Positions 1 to 15,017 of a stretch of DNA of 64,000 bases are shown here, one piece after another. This DNA comes from Oxytricha trifallax. Its lineage: Eukaryota; Ciliophora; Spirotrichea; Sporadotrichida; Oxytrichidae. The first letter of the stretch is position 1. Every line of letters starts with the position of its first letter. The stretch spans positions 186,001 to 250,000 of the forward strand of contig ARYC01017027.1 in NCBI GenBank assembly GCA_000711775.1, in the 5' to 3' direction. The notes beneath the pieces are model-generated. The model was not told the DNA's origin. It made no database searches and saw nothing but the letters and a program-made list of their open reading frames with translations. A program made the translations under genes and the position numbers.

Positions 1-380
1 AAAAGCAGTAGTCTTAAGCTCAAACCCCTTCTCATTAGAAAGCTATTGGCTTTTCATTTAATTTAATTTTAAAAAATAAGTTTATTAAAAATATCATTGT
101 ATTCTAGTGAACATTTCGAAAACGATTAAGATGATCATAACAGTACTATATCAATGAATTTTGGAAATAACTAATATACAATAAATAATATTTGAATGAT
201 AACAGTTATAAAGTATTTTAAATTAAGAAGCTTGAGATTTTGCAATCATTAACGGATATTGATAAATTTAGTTTGATCAATATATATTTATATGCTAAGA
301 TAATATATTTTTTTGAACAAATTTAAATTCATTCAAGAATTAAAAGGAATATAAATTTATTCAAATAATAACAAATCGAC
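1..380. other. AT-rich stretch, no gene seen
   Basis: AT-rich sequence with no convincing open frame under the TAA/TAG=Gln code. It is probably germline-limited spacer or the end of a feature cut by the window edge. Confidence 0.4.
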
Positions 381-740
381 GAGCTAGTTCTGAAGAACAC
401 TGCACAATGGGAACTAGAGAGAGAAGATATAAGACAAGGAGGAGAGTTCAGTGATGTAGGTGAGGATCTGACAGAAGCCGTATGGTACCTATCAAATGAC
501 GGCTCGAAGACTCTGCACAAGAGGCAAGATTTCCAGGGGGAGAAGAACACCAAGGAGGCACAGGAGACGACCAAAGCTAGTGTTCAAACACCTGGAACTA
601 AAGAAGTCAACCAGATGTAACCTTCGGAGATTGGAAAAGAAGAGGAGGAGAGCTCAAAGGGGAAGGAAGAAAAAATCAGAAGAATTAAAGAGCGCTAGAG
701 AAGAGAAGCATCAGGAGAAGTAATGAATTACTTTGATTCA
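381..740 (+). CDS. Coding fragment, charged protein (possible isolated MDS)
   Basis: With TAA/TAG as Gln this frame is open for at least 120 codons and has a much more mixed base composition than its AT-rich surroundings. The predicted peptide is rich in Glu, Lys, Arg and Gln, with a highly charged C-terminal part (runs of Glu and Lys/Arg). No start codon, intron or family is recognised. A second frame of the same stretch gives an Arg/Lys-rich peptide that looks less natural. Because the window is germline DNA, this may be one segment of a split or scrambled gene whose other parts lie elsewhere. Function unknown. Confidence 0.35.
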
Positions 741-1153
741 CACGCAATGAGTTTCCAAAAGTTTTTTATTTTATTTTTCAAACTTACCTAAGTGATTAAC
801 TAACTAACTAACTAATAACAAATCTTATAAGGAAAAAAATATATTTATTATTTGAATAATTTTTAATTTATATAGCTTCAATAATAAATTGATCAAAATA
901 TTTTTTATGCAGGATGGATTGTATTTATGAAAAAAAGTGATTTTAATGATAATTTAATTATATTTTGTATGGGAAACTTATTTTGCTTACGGTCAGATTC
1001 CTAAACAGAGGCTTGGACAAAAGGTTGTTGTCAACAAACTTAAAACCACTCAAAACAATTTAATGCTTGTGGCTGTAACAAAATGGGATTACTTATGTCA
1101 GATTAGAAAATCTGAAGTAAACTTCCTTTACATAATTTTAACTATTTATAGAC

Positions 1154-2027
1154 ATGAAGAGACCAAAGAGTGTTATGAATTCTTAAACTCAATAAACTTC
1201 AACTGAACTTTAATCATCATTTAGTCAATAAAGTGGTTTACTAAGAAGTATTAGTAAAACAGAACTATCTAAGTAAAATTAAAGGTCTAGCTCTTTGCTT
1301 TTAATCTTAAGTCAAGATTATACCTAGTTTGAGATAGATAGAAAGCAGAAACTTATGAGAATTTCAAAATTGTTGCCCAAAATAAACTAGTTATAGATCC
1401 AATAATCAAGTAGAATAAATTTTAACAAGTTTGAATCTGCTTTTGAAGAAGAAAATTAAAGCTAACAGAAAATTACCAAGCAGAATCAAATCGTTTCACA
1501 TGAAATGCCCTTTCGAGGAAAAGACAATGAATAAGGCAGGAGACTAAGTGTCAATAAAGAAAGTATCTAAAGACGTATCACGATATAGAACAACAAACTA
1601 AAATAATTATATTAGCATTAATGATATGCAAATTTATCTTATAAATGATGAGGATATGCTTTTTTAATCACAAAATTAAAGAAATTGAGGCACTTCAGGA
1701 AGATTTAAGAATTCTTTACACGAGAATTTATCTCCTCCGCTAACTTTCAAACCCATATATTCTCCCAGTTAGAGTGTAGGAAGATACTCTTAGGTTTCAT
1801 TTAAGATAAATGAAGCCAATGAAAACACTATGAATAATGTGCTACAATTCCCAAAGTAAAAGTTTATAAACTTCTCATTTAATTTATAAATTACAAATAT
1901 ATCATTGCTCAGGAATAAAGATTAAGAAGACAATGATAACTTAAGTCAGCATTCAATGAACTTTGAAATCAATTTAGAAAGAGTTAATAACAAAAGCCAA
2001 ATGAAAAGGGACTCATAAGAGAATTGA
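1154..2027 (+). CDS. Hypothetical Ser/Gln/Asn-rich protein interrupted by a likely IES
   Basis: From ATG 1154 a frame with many TAA/TAG glutamines runs to a TGA near 1622. A second frame, open from about 1690, ends at TGA 2025-2027. Both halves are low-complexity (Ser, Gln, Asn, Lys) with short basic stretches and no recognisable domain. The joint at about 1610-1690 has no GT-AG structure and contains the repeat GATATGC twice (about 1621 and 1650), so an IES or similar insert is likely, though I could not fix a joint that restores the frame. A small upstream frame at 969 begins Met-Gly-Asn-Leu-Phe-Cys, a myristoyl/palmitoyl-like N terminus, and may be the true first segment. Unrecognised protein. 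Confidence 0.45.
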
Positions 2028-3101
2028 AGATTGATTAAACTTAACATTCTATATAAACAGTCTTCAACTTTCAATATTATCTAATAAATCGAAATAAGTT
2101 AGGAAATTTTAATCAATAAAAATGATAGAAAAATATTTTATTAAAGACATTTATAAAACATATCACAAATTCGTATTAAATCTATATTAATTAAATCAAA
2201 TATAAGCTTTTTGTGTTTTTTACCCATATTAAGTCTAAGTTTTATAATTGGATAAGTTTTTTTTATTTCAATTTATTATTAATTTATCTTTTAAATCATT
2301 GTAGAAAAAATTATTTAAAAATTTAAATGATGATTGTACCAAAATAAATTCTAAATGACTATATATTTTTATTTGAAAAAGATAACTTCAAAAATGTCAA
2401 ATATATTATATAAAATTATATTAACATTTGAAGTAATTTGATTATATATAATTTTTTCTGTTTATTAATTTATTAAGATTGCCTTAATTATAGTATGAAT
2501 GATAAGAGTTTGTTTAACAATACTCACAAGAAATATATTTAAGAAAAAGATCTATATTAATATTATAATTTATAATATAATGAATCTATCTTATATGAAT
2601 ATTGAATTCTTAATTTCTATGAATCTGTTGATACTAGACATGTATAGTATAATTATTTTGCAGAGAAGAGTAACCAAGATTGAAATAATTAACTAAAATA
2701 TTATATTTGAAATTTCATAATTTTAAACAGTAAATAATCAAATAGTTCTTACATTATAATCATACTCTCTAACTCACCCAACACCTTGTAAGTATTCCAC
2801 TAAAATAACACATTTAATTAATCGTATATCTGATTTTAAGTAATTACTCTGACACTATTGCATTCATTCTTACTCTCTATTATAAAATTAGATAGCTTCT
2901 TTATTTGTTAAATTTACCTCTATGTTTTTACATTAAATTTTTAAGTTTTATTGAACAATAATGTGAAATGTTAATAAAATTTAATGTATAGTTATTAGTT
3001 ATAGAGCTTTTATAAATAAAATAAATAAAAATTTAGACTCGATTCTCATCTTCTAGATTATTGTAGCTTTAATGTAGTAGTAATATTAAAATTATTAAGA
3101 A
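2028..3101. other. AT-rich intergenic stretch, nothing assigned
   Basis: Very AT-rich sequence between two plus-strand genes. A 65-codon frame at 2499-2696 is Ile/Asn/Tyr-rich and looks like chance in AT-rich DNA. The final part should hold the 5' flank of the kinase gene. Confidence 0.5.
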
Positions 3102-5545
<2,444 letters not shown>

Positions 5546-5889
5546 TGAGCAGAAATGAGTAAAATAATGATTCGATGTGCTTGCTATAAATAAAAGTTGC
5601 TGGAAATAATAAAATATCTACCTTGCAAAATAATAATATTTGATATTTTCGTATATCTTTAAATAAATCATTGTTTGTTTTATTAATGGAATAAAAATAT
5701 TTATTCAATTGTCTTATATTATATCCAAAAATACAATTAACAGAATTAATAAGAATGTATAAGATAAGTTAAAATTGTTTATTTTTACATGGAGTTTGAA
5801 GTTAAAAAATAAGGGCCCTATTTCAGAAGCCCAGCCATCTATTATACAGTTATACTTATATATTTATAGTATATACTATATTATTAGTT
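5546..5889. other. AT-rich 3' flank of PLK
   Basis: AT-rich sequence between the kinase stop codon and the GC-richer block. No gene seen. Confidence 0.5.
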
Positions 5890-6395
5890 TAATTACCGTT
5901 GAGTAGGTGGTTAGCAAGCGCCTAGAGAACCCAAGTTGTGCTGCTTCATACCGCGGACTGAGTCTTAGCGAACCTCTCGCCGTCAGCTTCAGCTTAGACT
6001 AGCATTTAATTTAATTTTAAAGAGATAATTGAGATTAATTAGAAGCAAACAAGCCAAGCATCCTGAGCTGACAACTCAATGCAAGCCTCTCAATCCACAC
6101 AACCCAGCCACATTGCCTGTTGCCAAGTAACACGGCTAAGCAGGCGGAGATAGGCAATGCATACGTGAGCCTGACTGAATGTGAAGGAAGTGTGTATGTA
6201 CGAGACCTATTCAAATCGGTGAAAGTATCTTGTTCATAGCCTAAGAATCCGCACGCTCAGAGTCATGACTACCACATCTCACCAGACTCAAGGAGATCCA
6301 ACTGCAGCTTTGCTGACACCGAGGCTCCGGGTCTCAACAAACCTACAGCCTTACTCTCCAAGAATCTATAACGGAAACGCTTATATATAGATACA
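5890..6395. ncRNA. Candidate structured non-coding RNA block (strand unknown)
   Basis: Two stretches, about 5895-6000 and 6045-6390, are clearly richer in G and C than anything nearby and lack the AT-biased codon pattern of the neighbouring genes. They contain complementary segments. The best is CATTGCCT at 6111-6118 with AGGCAATG at 6152-6159, enclosing a second stem (GCCTG at about 6115 with CAGGC at about 6141). Another is AGGTG/CGCCT near 5906-5924. I checked by eye for tRNA, 5S, U1-U6, U3, SRP, RNase P and telomerase template motifs and found none that fit. A 106-codon frame on the plus strand (about 6082-6399) is an alternative reading as a protein-coding MDS. Confidence 0.35.
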
Positions 6396-6399
6396 TGAA

Positions 6400-6837
6400 C
6401 AATGGCGGGACTCAATTAGGAGATTAGAGTTAAAATCAATAATATATCAAAATGACATATTATCTATAAAAACAATATTTATCAAGGTTTGGTCGACTTT
6501 AAAAAATATAATTTTGTAAATTCTACCTATTTAATGCTTTTTTAGCAATTAGAATTATTCCAATAATTTGAATTCTTTGTTTACTTTTATAATTTTTAAT
6601 TATTAATTTCTATCATTTAAAATTATCCTTAAAAACCTTAATTTGACTTCCTTAATAGTTTTCATTATTATAGTATATTTATATTTTAGAGTAGATGGCA
6701 CAAGTTTCTTACCTCCAAGTATATGAATAATAGATTTAATCAATAGCTAAAAGTTTATGGGTCTAAACTTTAATGAAATTAATTTAATAACCTATCTCAT
6801 TTAACATTAATTAATTTAAACTCGTAGAAATAATAAA
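6400..6837. other. AT-rich intergenic stretch
   Basis: No gene seen. It contains the 5' flank of the RING/TRAF/START gene. Confidence 0.5.
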
Positions 6838-8567
6838 ATGACTGATTTTACTAAAAGATACTCATCTCTTCAACTAAACAAGAATTAAGATCCTCTAAAG
6901 TATCTGAATGAAGTTTAAAGAAAAATGAGTTTCAACATGAATGCAAATAATGTTATAAACTAGAAAAAAGTTGAAAATTCTTCAGTCTGCGGTTTGTGTC
7001 ATGCTATACTACAAGATCCCATGTAGTGTAACAAATGCAAGACAAATTTTCACAAATCATGTCTTTTAATCTTTTGCAAAGAAACAGGCAAATGCCCTAT
7101 GAACTGCGAGAATCCAAAGTTTAAGTCTTTATAAAAGAGTAAAATTGACAAGATAGTCAAGGATTTAAAGTTTTAATGTATGAATTATTAAGATGGATGT
7201 AGAGAGATATTAACTTATTAAGATGCCACTTAGCATCATGAAATTTGCCAATATCTCACAGTTAAGTGTGAAGGGTTCAAAGATTGTAAAACCAAATGCA
7301 AGAGATTGGAGATGGATTCACATATCTAATTATGTCCATTTGTGAATACAAATTGTAGTTATTGCAAGTAAGAATTACTTAAGACTTAACTCAAAGATCA
7401 TTTATCAATGAATTGTGAAGTTATAACTAAATGTAACTATTGTGGACTAACTATTATGAAAAGTGAATAGTTATCTCTATAGAACTAGCATAATTGCTTC
7501 AATACTCTTTTAAAATAGCTACACTAATTGGTTGATGAAAAGGCCTTGATATCAGACTGTGTTTAGAATGAAATTTATCGAAAAAATACTTTTGCTAGAA
7601 AGATTTTAGACCTCTAAAGAGAAAGTGAAGTGAAACTTTCAAATTTACTTAAGGTATTGGAATTCGATGAATCCAAAATTCAAAATAACTAAGCAGGAGA
7701 TGATGTGGACAGAGTAGAATCTTAAATATGGACTGATTCTAGAGACTATGTTTAGTCAATCGATCAATATTGTAGTCATGAAATATCTGATAGAGTGATC
7801 TAATAAGTCCTACCTAAAGTCCCTATTGAACTTAGGGAAGAATTTAAAAAAGCTTAAGAAGTGCTGACAGAGGCAAAATTATTTATTAAAAATAGACAGT
7901 TTAAGAAGGAGTCAATTAATTCGAAATAATGTGTAAGACAATTTAATTTAATTTTCAATTACTTAATAGTCATTCATTTCTCAGAATAATTTGATTTGCT
8001 ACAAAGTAAAAGAAGTAATTGAGAAGGGAATAGATTTAGTTTTAGAAACTTTACTAGATTTTAATTAGAGAAAAAACTTTGATGATATATTTGATAGTCT
8101 CAGAGTAATTGCTGATTTACCTCTGGATACTTAAATATTTCATATAACTTAAAAGAGATTCTTAAATGTGGAGGCTAGAGATTTTGTAATTTTTTAAAAG
8201 ATCTAAAAAGTAAGTATTACTAAATAAGTTAAGGTAATTATTTTAGGTAACTCCTTATGAGTATTTCATAGTTCACAAAAGTGTATCCGCTGATACCTTG
8301 AACTATTTATCCTAGAATGATAAACTATCAAGAGAAAATACCGAGAATGAACTGATTCATTGCTAGATTAACATCAGCGGTTTTAGATTGAAGTATATGA
8401 CTAAAAATCGTACTCAAGTGACTTATTTCTCTGAAATGGATTTGAAATTATCAAAATTCATTCAGTAAAAAGTTTGTTACAAATATACAGATATACCAAA
8501 GAAACTTAAATTGTACATGGAAAGTCAAAGTGATGATAGAGAGAGATTTTTGAACTTTTTATTTTGA
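6838..8567 (+). CDS. RING/TRAF-type zinc-finger protein with C-terminal START-like domain
   Basis: ATG 6838 to TGA 8565, about 546 residues after removing two GT-AG introns of 52 and 37 nt (about 7931-7982 and 8210-8246), an exact multiple of three. The N-terminal third has a RING-like cluster (CGLCHAILQDPMQCNKCKTN...CPMNC) and TRAF-type zinc fingers with regular Cys/His spacing (CPFVNTNCSYC, CEVITKCNYC). The middle is a helical, charged linker. The last about 200 residues (VEARDFVIFQKIQK, then YFIVHKSV..., CQINISGFRLKYM) resemble a START lipid-binding domain. A RING ubiquitin ligase role is expected for the zinc part; the START call is from pattern only. Related in its N-terminal half to the gene at 29762. 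No IES seen. Confidence 0.75.
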
Positions 8568-8654
8568 TAAGAGGTTTAATTTAACTGATTTATTTAATAG
8601 TTTATAATAAAATATTATTTAGAAATATTTTTATAAGTATTAAAATATATAAGT

Positions 8655-11319
8655 ATGAAAAAATAAAAATAGCAGAAATTAGCAAACCATACTAAGAAAA
8701 GTAAAATTTAGGACAAAGATACAACTGATTAAGAATATTTTGAAGAGAGCCATAGTGAAGATGAGAATTAAGAAATAAATGAATAGCAAGCTTTGATGAG
8801 GGAACAGCTTGAGAAGAATAAAAAAGAACTTAAAGAACTAAAAAGAGAAATCCAAAAAATTAAGATCAAAATGAGTGATTTACCTGAGGATTAGAGAAAC
8901 GACATGCTAGATAGCATACTAATACAGAAAGACTCAGTTGCTAATGACTATAGATTTTTAAATAAAGTCATAGATAAGATCAATGTTGGTACTTATGACA
9001 AGAAAAAGCTACAGGAAAACTTGAAATTCATATCTGATCTCAATCAATTTGTAAGAACAATGTTTAACTGTTATGTATTTTTAGAATTTAAAAACGAATT
9101 TAATAAAAGGTGGACGAAGCTACAGGGACAACACATAGAAAGTAGCGAATTTGGAATCTATAATCAGTCGGTCAATTCAAGCTCAATCACAAACTTCCAG
9201 AAATAGAAATGAAACTTTACAGCTAAAAAGCGAAATCTAAACAGAGAATACTAGAAATAGTAACTCTATTCTTGATATAATTGATGAGAAGAATGAGACA
9301 ATAAATTAAATCAGATAAAAGGAGTTACTCATGAAAATTAAAGCAAGCATGCAAGATTAAATGCAGAAATTGAAGGTAAGAAAGGAGAGAAATAAATCTT
9401 ATGGATAAGTTTAAGATAGGATATCCACTGGAAGACAGAGTATGCAAAGCAAGCAGGATAGTTAAACTGTAGAAAAGGATGAATATGGATGGCCTATAAA
9501 ATCTCATGAAAGCCGATAAATGACCAGCGTCAGTGGATCTATGGTTGCTTTTCAAAGAGGTATGCTATCTTAACTTATAAAATGCAATTCATACTAGCTA
9601 ATAAATTTTAAATTATAAACGTAAACAGCTTGAAATGAATTTACTCAAGAGTCAATTGAAAAGATCTAACGATATTTAGAAAGTTAAAGATTAAAATTAT
9701 ATTGAAAACTAAAATAGATTCGGTAGTCTTCATACTTCACTTTTGGATAGTGAATCTTCAATTACAAAGAATGAAATTAAAATCTAAGAAGATTTTATTC
9801 ACATAGAAAATCCAGTTAATGAACTGGATTTTAATGAAAGCAGGATAAATCCAGCTGAAGTTATAATATAGGAGGCTATACTATAAGATAAGGATCCCTA
9901 ATAAGAGAGGAATTGGAACGAAAAGAAGTTTACATAATAACAACCAAAATAAACTGAAACTCAAAATTATTGCTTTATGAAAAGTCCACCATCACATATG
10001 ATGTCGAAATTTTTCAAAGGCTTAAAAACATCGAGATCTACATAAAATTTGAAATTAAAAGAAAAAGATAAAAAGCAAAAGAATTAAATGAGTAGCAATC
10101 TTCCTGATATATCAAAGCACATAGAATTAAAGAATATTAACTATGAAAGCAATTTAAGTGGGTAAAAGTTAATATACTTGCAAAATCATTTGGCATAGGC
10201 AGCAATACCAAGTATTTTTATGAAAAAGAGTCACAGTCGAAAGCAATTATTTTCAAATTTAGCCCCAGCTATTTAATTCTCCAAGTAAAATCATTAGAAG
10301 TTTGTAAAAAATGCTTTGAAATATAATTAAGGCACTTTAGCAAAGGTATCGAGCGAGGAATTCTTACAGGCTTTCAGGACTTTATAAAACACACCACAAT
10401 AAAACCCTAAAATTGAGCAAATATTTTCAAATTAAATACATGAAGTACCAACAACAGCATATACAGATACTTTCTAGTAGCAACTCCTTCATTCTGATAT
10501 GCCAGAATAAGAATATTTAAGCGCTAAAAAGTAAACAAAAAATTAAAGCATTTAGTAAAAATTGAGTCGATTTCCAAAAAATAATTAAATAATCAATCAT
10601 TTAATGACACTATTTTAATATTAATTATTTTAATCTAATTAAATAGCATTTATCTCGAAATTTTGATCATTTCGATTTACGTGCCAAATAAATATAATAA
10701 ATTAATCAAACATTCAATCACTAAATATTAATGAAATTATATTTATATCTATTTGAAAATTCATTTTTTTTAATTTTAAAGTTGAGTGTATAATATACAA
10801 ATCATATAAAGATTATTGATTATTTTAAAAATCTTAGATTAATATATTCATAATTTTATAATATTATTTAAACTTGATTTAGGTTAAAATGAACTTTCAA
10901 ATAGATATAAATATAATTTCATTAATATTTAGTGATTGAATGTTTGATTAATTTATTATATTTATTTGGCACGTAAATCGAAATGATCAAAATTTCGAGA
11001 TAAATGCTATTTAATTAGATTAAAATAATTAATATTAAAATAGTGTCATTAAATGATTGATTATTTAATTATATTTTGGAAATCGACTCAATTTTCACTC
11101 ATTGGTATGCTAAAAAAGAAATCATCAAGTACCATGATCCCTATGCCAATGACAACTCGGACTTTCTCTCCACCATTTGATCCCAATTTATTTCATAATA
11201 AAAAGCTATAAGAAATTGGTACTGGAATTACAAATAGTAGAAATTATGGATAAAATTCTTCTACTCTTAACAATGTTACTAAAAAGTAAAGTTCCTTAGA
11301 AAATAAAATTAATATATGA
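8655..11319 (+). CDS. Long coiled-coil, Gln/Lys-rich protein split by a hairpin IES
   Basis: Starts at ATG 8655 with a Lys-rich N terminus and an acidic stretch, then a coiled coil of about 100 residues (EQLEKNKKELKELKREIQKI). At about 9200 the frame shifts by one, so an unresolved small insert lies there. A further interruption of about 60 bp follows at about 9560. The rest is Gln/Asn/Ser-rich and runs into a 551-bp palindromic insert at 10549. Removing that insert at its CATT pointers continues the frame (NQSIGMLKKKSSS) to TGA 11317. No family recognised; possibly cytoskeletal, judging from composition alone. Confidence 0.6.
10549..11099. repeat. Hairpin IES: 551 bp, about 210-bp inverted arms, pointer CATT
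   Basis: CATT stands at 10549-10552 and 11100-11103. Deleting the interval with one copy keeps the surrounding gene in frame. Inside, 10557-10768 and 10886-11095 are near-perfect reverse complements (both ends read AAAATTGAGTCGATTTCC outward to inward), leaving a loop of about 115 bp. The palindrome starts only a few bases inside the pointers. The structure resembles a MITE or a foldback element that has become an IES. It carries no gene. Confidence 0.85.
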
Positions 11320-11506
11320 AAAAATATTTGGTGACTTAGGGCTGTTATTTGAATTAAGGAAAATATATTCTCTCATCAATTTCATTTGAACATTGTTATT
11401 AGTTTCATTTAATTTTATAATTCTAAAGAGATAACTCAAAGAATAAGGAATAAAGAGATTATAAAATTAAGTATTGATCGGTATTTTTAAAATATACATT
11501 TATAAA

Positions 11507-13107
11507 TCAATTGTTTATCATTCCTTTCTGTAAAACGTAGCACTAATTGTGAAAGTATAATTTAATTAACATCTAAAATCTATAAATATTAAAATTATAG
11601 TGATTGCTGAAATTTTAAAGCCAAACATCTCTGTAGAGTGGAGGTATCATTCCAAAGTAAGGATCCCATATCAGCTTTTTCTTACACATCTTGAATAATT
11701 TGCAGTTTTCTTCAAACAGGTTAGTATATTGACTTATTTGCATCTATAAAATTGGTTAAATTTAATCATAATTTACAATAAGCAGTCCAACTGGAAAGTC
11801 TATAATAGTTTCATAAAAAGCATAAACCTTTCTCAGTTAATGAGTTAAGTATTTGAAAACTTCATAGCTTGATTCACCTTCAGGCAATAAGTCTTTTCTA
11901 TAAGAAATTTATTGATAATATTATAACTTGCTCTTGAGAGGAGCCAACTACAAAATAATTAGCTTTAAAGGGTGTATCCATTCTCATGACAAGTTTGATT
12001 TAATTATCGAATTGCAAGAGGATTATTCTTCCATGTAAATTTTAAATTGCATTGTTATCTTTAGGAGCAAAGATCATTTAAACTTCACCAGGGTGACTTT
12101 GGCCTCCCCCTTAATAATTGTTAGCATTTTACTAAATTTGTTGATCTGTCAAGTTGGTTCTGATCATTAGATTTTTGAAGGTAAAAAAGAAATTACTCCA
12201 TAATCTAAATTTAAACTATTAAGGCATTATTAATAAACTTACTTCTCACAGTTTACATAAGCTGGATCTGAAGTCGATCTTGCACATCTGATGAAATTGT
12301 TTGTTCTTAAACAATTTTAACACTTAAATACCTAATTCTTTTGCTCTTTTGCAAATTCCTTGACTCTCAAGTAGTTTTCATTCTATGAAGTTTGAGTAAT
12401 TGAATAAATATAATACTTACCATCATCAATCCTTATATACGCTGACCTTCATACAGACTGCTAAACAAACTTTAGGCCTTAATCTTTTTTCTGAAAATGT
12501 TAGTAGCCTTGTTGCTTGAATCGATGAATGTCTAATCCTATCGAATCCCTTCCACAGCCTTATATATTTAATTTTCTTGGTTCAGTTTCTCTTTAGTGTT
12601 GGGAATGTATCGACCCCACCCTACTTTATTAGTGTCTTTGACTCTCTCATACTATCTTTCTATTTCCTTAATCATATGCTCCAAGAAATTTTGCACTCTG
12701 TAAAGATTTTGCTCGTTTATCTCTGTCTACTTTTTCTCCATTATTTTTATTAGCTTTTAGATTATGACTTCCTGATCTGATAGCTAATCATTGAAAACTA
12801 TCGAGAATTCGTCGACTAATTCAAAGATGGAATCAAAATATCTGGTTATCTAAAAGAAAGTAAAATGTTTATATTGAGATGCCTAATTCTTTAATTCTAT
12901 CGAAATACTAAAACTTACCATAGATTTCATATCATCAACATGAACTTTGAATTCACATATTTTGTCCTTTTTAAGAATGAGTTAAGTCTCTGTAATTGGG
13001 AATTGGCTTGGCATAGGTGCTTAATTCTGAGTTAAATTTCCAAAAACCTAAGTACTTGGTTGATTTTATGGATTACCACTTGTAAAATGAGTTTACTGCT
13101 AATGCAT
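11507..13107 (-). CDS. Hypothetical coiled-coil protein with Cys-containing C-terminal part
   Basis: Reads from ATG 13107 to TGA 11507 with about five short GT-AG introns (for example near 12890, 12400, 12210, 11920 and 11750). The N terminus is Gln/Pro-rich. The centre is a predicted coiled coil (KIMEKKQTEINEQNLYRVQN and onward). A segment with CQNC...C...C suggests a small zinc-binding site. The C-terminal part contains LFEENCKLFKMCKKKLIW and PYFGMIPPLYRDVW, which loosely recalls the C terminus of Mediator subunit MED27, but that is a weak impression. Splice joints were placed by eye. Function not established. Confidence 0.55.
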
Positions 13108-13314
13108 TATTGAAATTATAATAATTATTAATTTTAGCTTAATTTTATAACTTTTAGTTTAATTATAATTTGACTATTTTCTTAGATGAATTAAATAAAG
13201 AATTCAAATAAATACTAGGAATTATTGAATAAAATTAGTTAAAGTATTGACTATAGGCATTTATTAATAATGTAAAATTTAAGCATTTCATCTTCATTTA
13301 CATTTAAGATATTT

Positions 13315-14480
13315 TCATAATGCTCCTTTTCTAACAATTCCTAAACCTTTCTTGAGGTTGTTCTCTTGTAATTTCATGATGCTGTTCATTTACTAGAGAA
13401 AAATTATTTAAAATTTCAAAGTACTTACTTTATCTTTATCAAAGAGCACTTTCTATTGTATTTGATTTGCTCTATTTATCATTAAATCTCTGCTGGTGTT
13501 TGCTAAACCATGAGTTTCTCCAAGAGATGGTTTTGCAGTCCCAAAATATCCAGTGTTTTATAAAAAAGCAATTATGATTCTATAATAATTAGAATAGTTA
13601 CCTGGACCGTTCTTAGGAACGTCTTAATTGAATTTTCTCAAGTGTTAAGGATGGTTTGGTTAAATTTTAATTCCGAGATTTATTTGATTACTCTATAGAT
13701 CAGCCAACTTATTAGTGTTTATATACCTATTAAGCATTGCAGCTTTTTAGTCTCTCATACTTAAAGGTTACTGTCTGTTTTTAGCTACTAGAAGTTAATG
13801 TGTGTCTAAGGATTAAGCTACAGGTCTGTAGTCTTTAGTCCTGTTTGATATTGATAAAGAATTATCATTAAGGCCATAAGCCAAAGAATTATTTAGTTAG
13901 TTTGATTGTTGGAGTGGTCTTAAAATCTTCTTGTTTGTGTTTACGTTAGATAAAGACACTACTTAGTTCTACCTCACGGGAGAAATGTTGTTGAGACTAT
14001 TCTTAATTTAGTTCAATTTTGCGGGCTCTAAAGACTCAGATAGAATCTTCATTCTGTTAGATTGACTCACTTAGTTTACTGGACCTCCTCTCTTTTTAAG
14101 AATCCTATCTTGCAGAGACTCTCTTACTATAGGCTATCCACCATCACTTACATCTATTGATCTGTTGTTCTGATGTCCAGAATGAAATTCCCCTATTTTT
14201 CTGTTTGGTTGTTGGTTATAAGAGTTGAAGGCTGCGCTACCTCTATGTGTGATTCCATCGCTGGTTACTCCTGACTGGTTAAGATGACCCTTGATTGCTA
14301 GAATCTTTTCTTGAAGTGGATCAATTACTAACTTCGCATGGCCTAGAGAAGAATTTGTGACTGTTTTATTTGATTTTTAAGATTGATAATTATTGCTGCG
14401 ATCTACAACTTGAAGTTTGTTTGGATTAAGTCTGGCTGAAGTATTCGTTTAAAATTCATGATCATTGTTATTGCTTTAGT
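13315..14480 (-). CDS. Hypothetical Asn/Gln/Ser-rich protein
   Basis: A long minus-strand frame from about 14480 down to about 13600, then two short exons ending at TGA 13315. Typical codons and many TAA/TAG glutamines support coding. The peptide is low-complexity (Asn, Gln, Ser, Arg, Lys) with segments such as KLVIDPLQEKILAIKGHLNQ and LLVAKNRQQPLSMRDQKAAM. The start codon is not clear: the frame stays open upstream to about 14520. The joint at about 13560-13605 is either a 22-nt GT-AG intron or a small IES. A clean intron of 36 nt is seen near 13400. No domain recognised. Confidence 0.5.
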
Positions 14481-14732
14481 GTTTGAACTTTTATAAACTC
14501 AATTTAATTAAATTCTTCAAGAAAAAAGAACATTTAAAACGTAACGAGGAAAGTTTCCCAACTTAGAAACTAACAATATTGATATTTAATAAACTATTAT
14601 CGAAAAACTAAAAAATCTTGAATCATTAATGGGAAAAAATTTGACCAATTAAATCAAAATCATTAATTAACACAATTTTCTTAGAATGTAAACAAATAAA
14701 GATTTTTTCAATATATTAAATTTGATCTCACT

Positions 14733-15017
14733 TCATGTTTAATTATATATCTATAGGTTTAGAATTTCATCGTCCTCAGGATCATGATCATCTAAATCAA
14801 TAATATCCTCTGGCCTGAAATCTTGGCCGTCTACTCCGTTGTTAAAATCTTGATAGTTAAGCTTCTCAATAACCCCAAAAGTTACCTTTACATTTTTATC
14901 ATTTGATGCTCCTTTTTGATAATATCCAGTTCCATTACTAGGATTATATCTTTTTATTAGAAAATAAGTAGATTTTTAGAATCATTTAATGAACATAAAT
15001 AACCATAATATATATAT

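Noticed and set aside
6086..6395. 5S rRNA, SRP RNA, RNase P RNA, U3 or telomerase RNA
   Set aside because: Key conserved sequences of each were looked for by eye and not found; only a generic structured-RNA candidate is reported.
11507..13107. Firm assignment as Mediator subunit MED27
   Set aside because: Only a loose resemblance of the C-terminal Cys/Pro pattern; not enough to name the gene.
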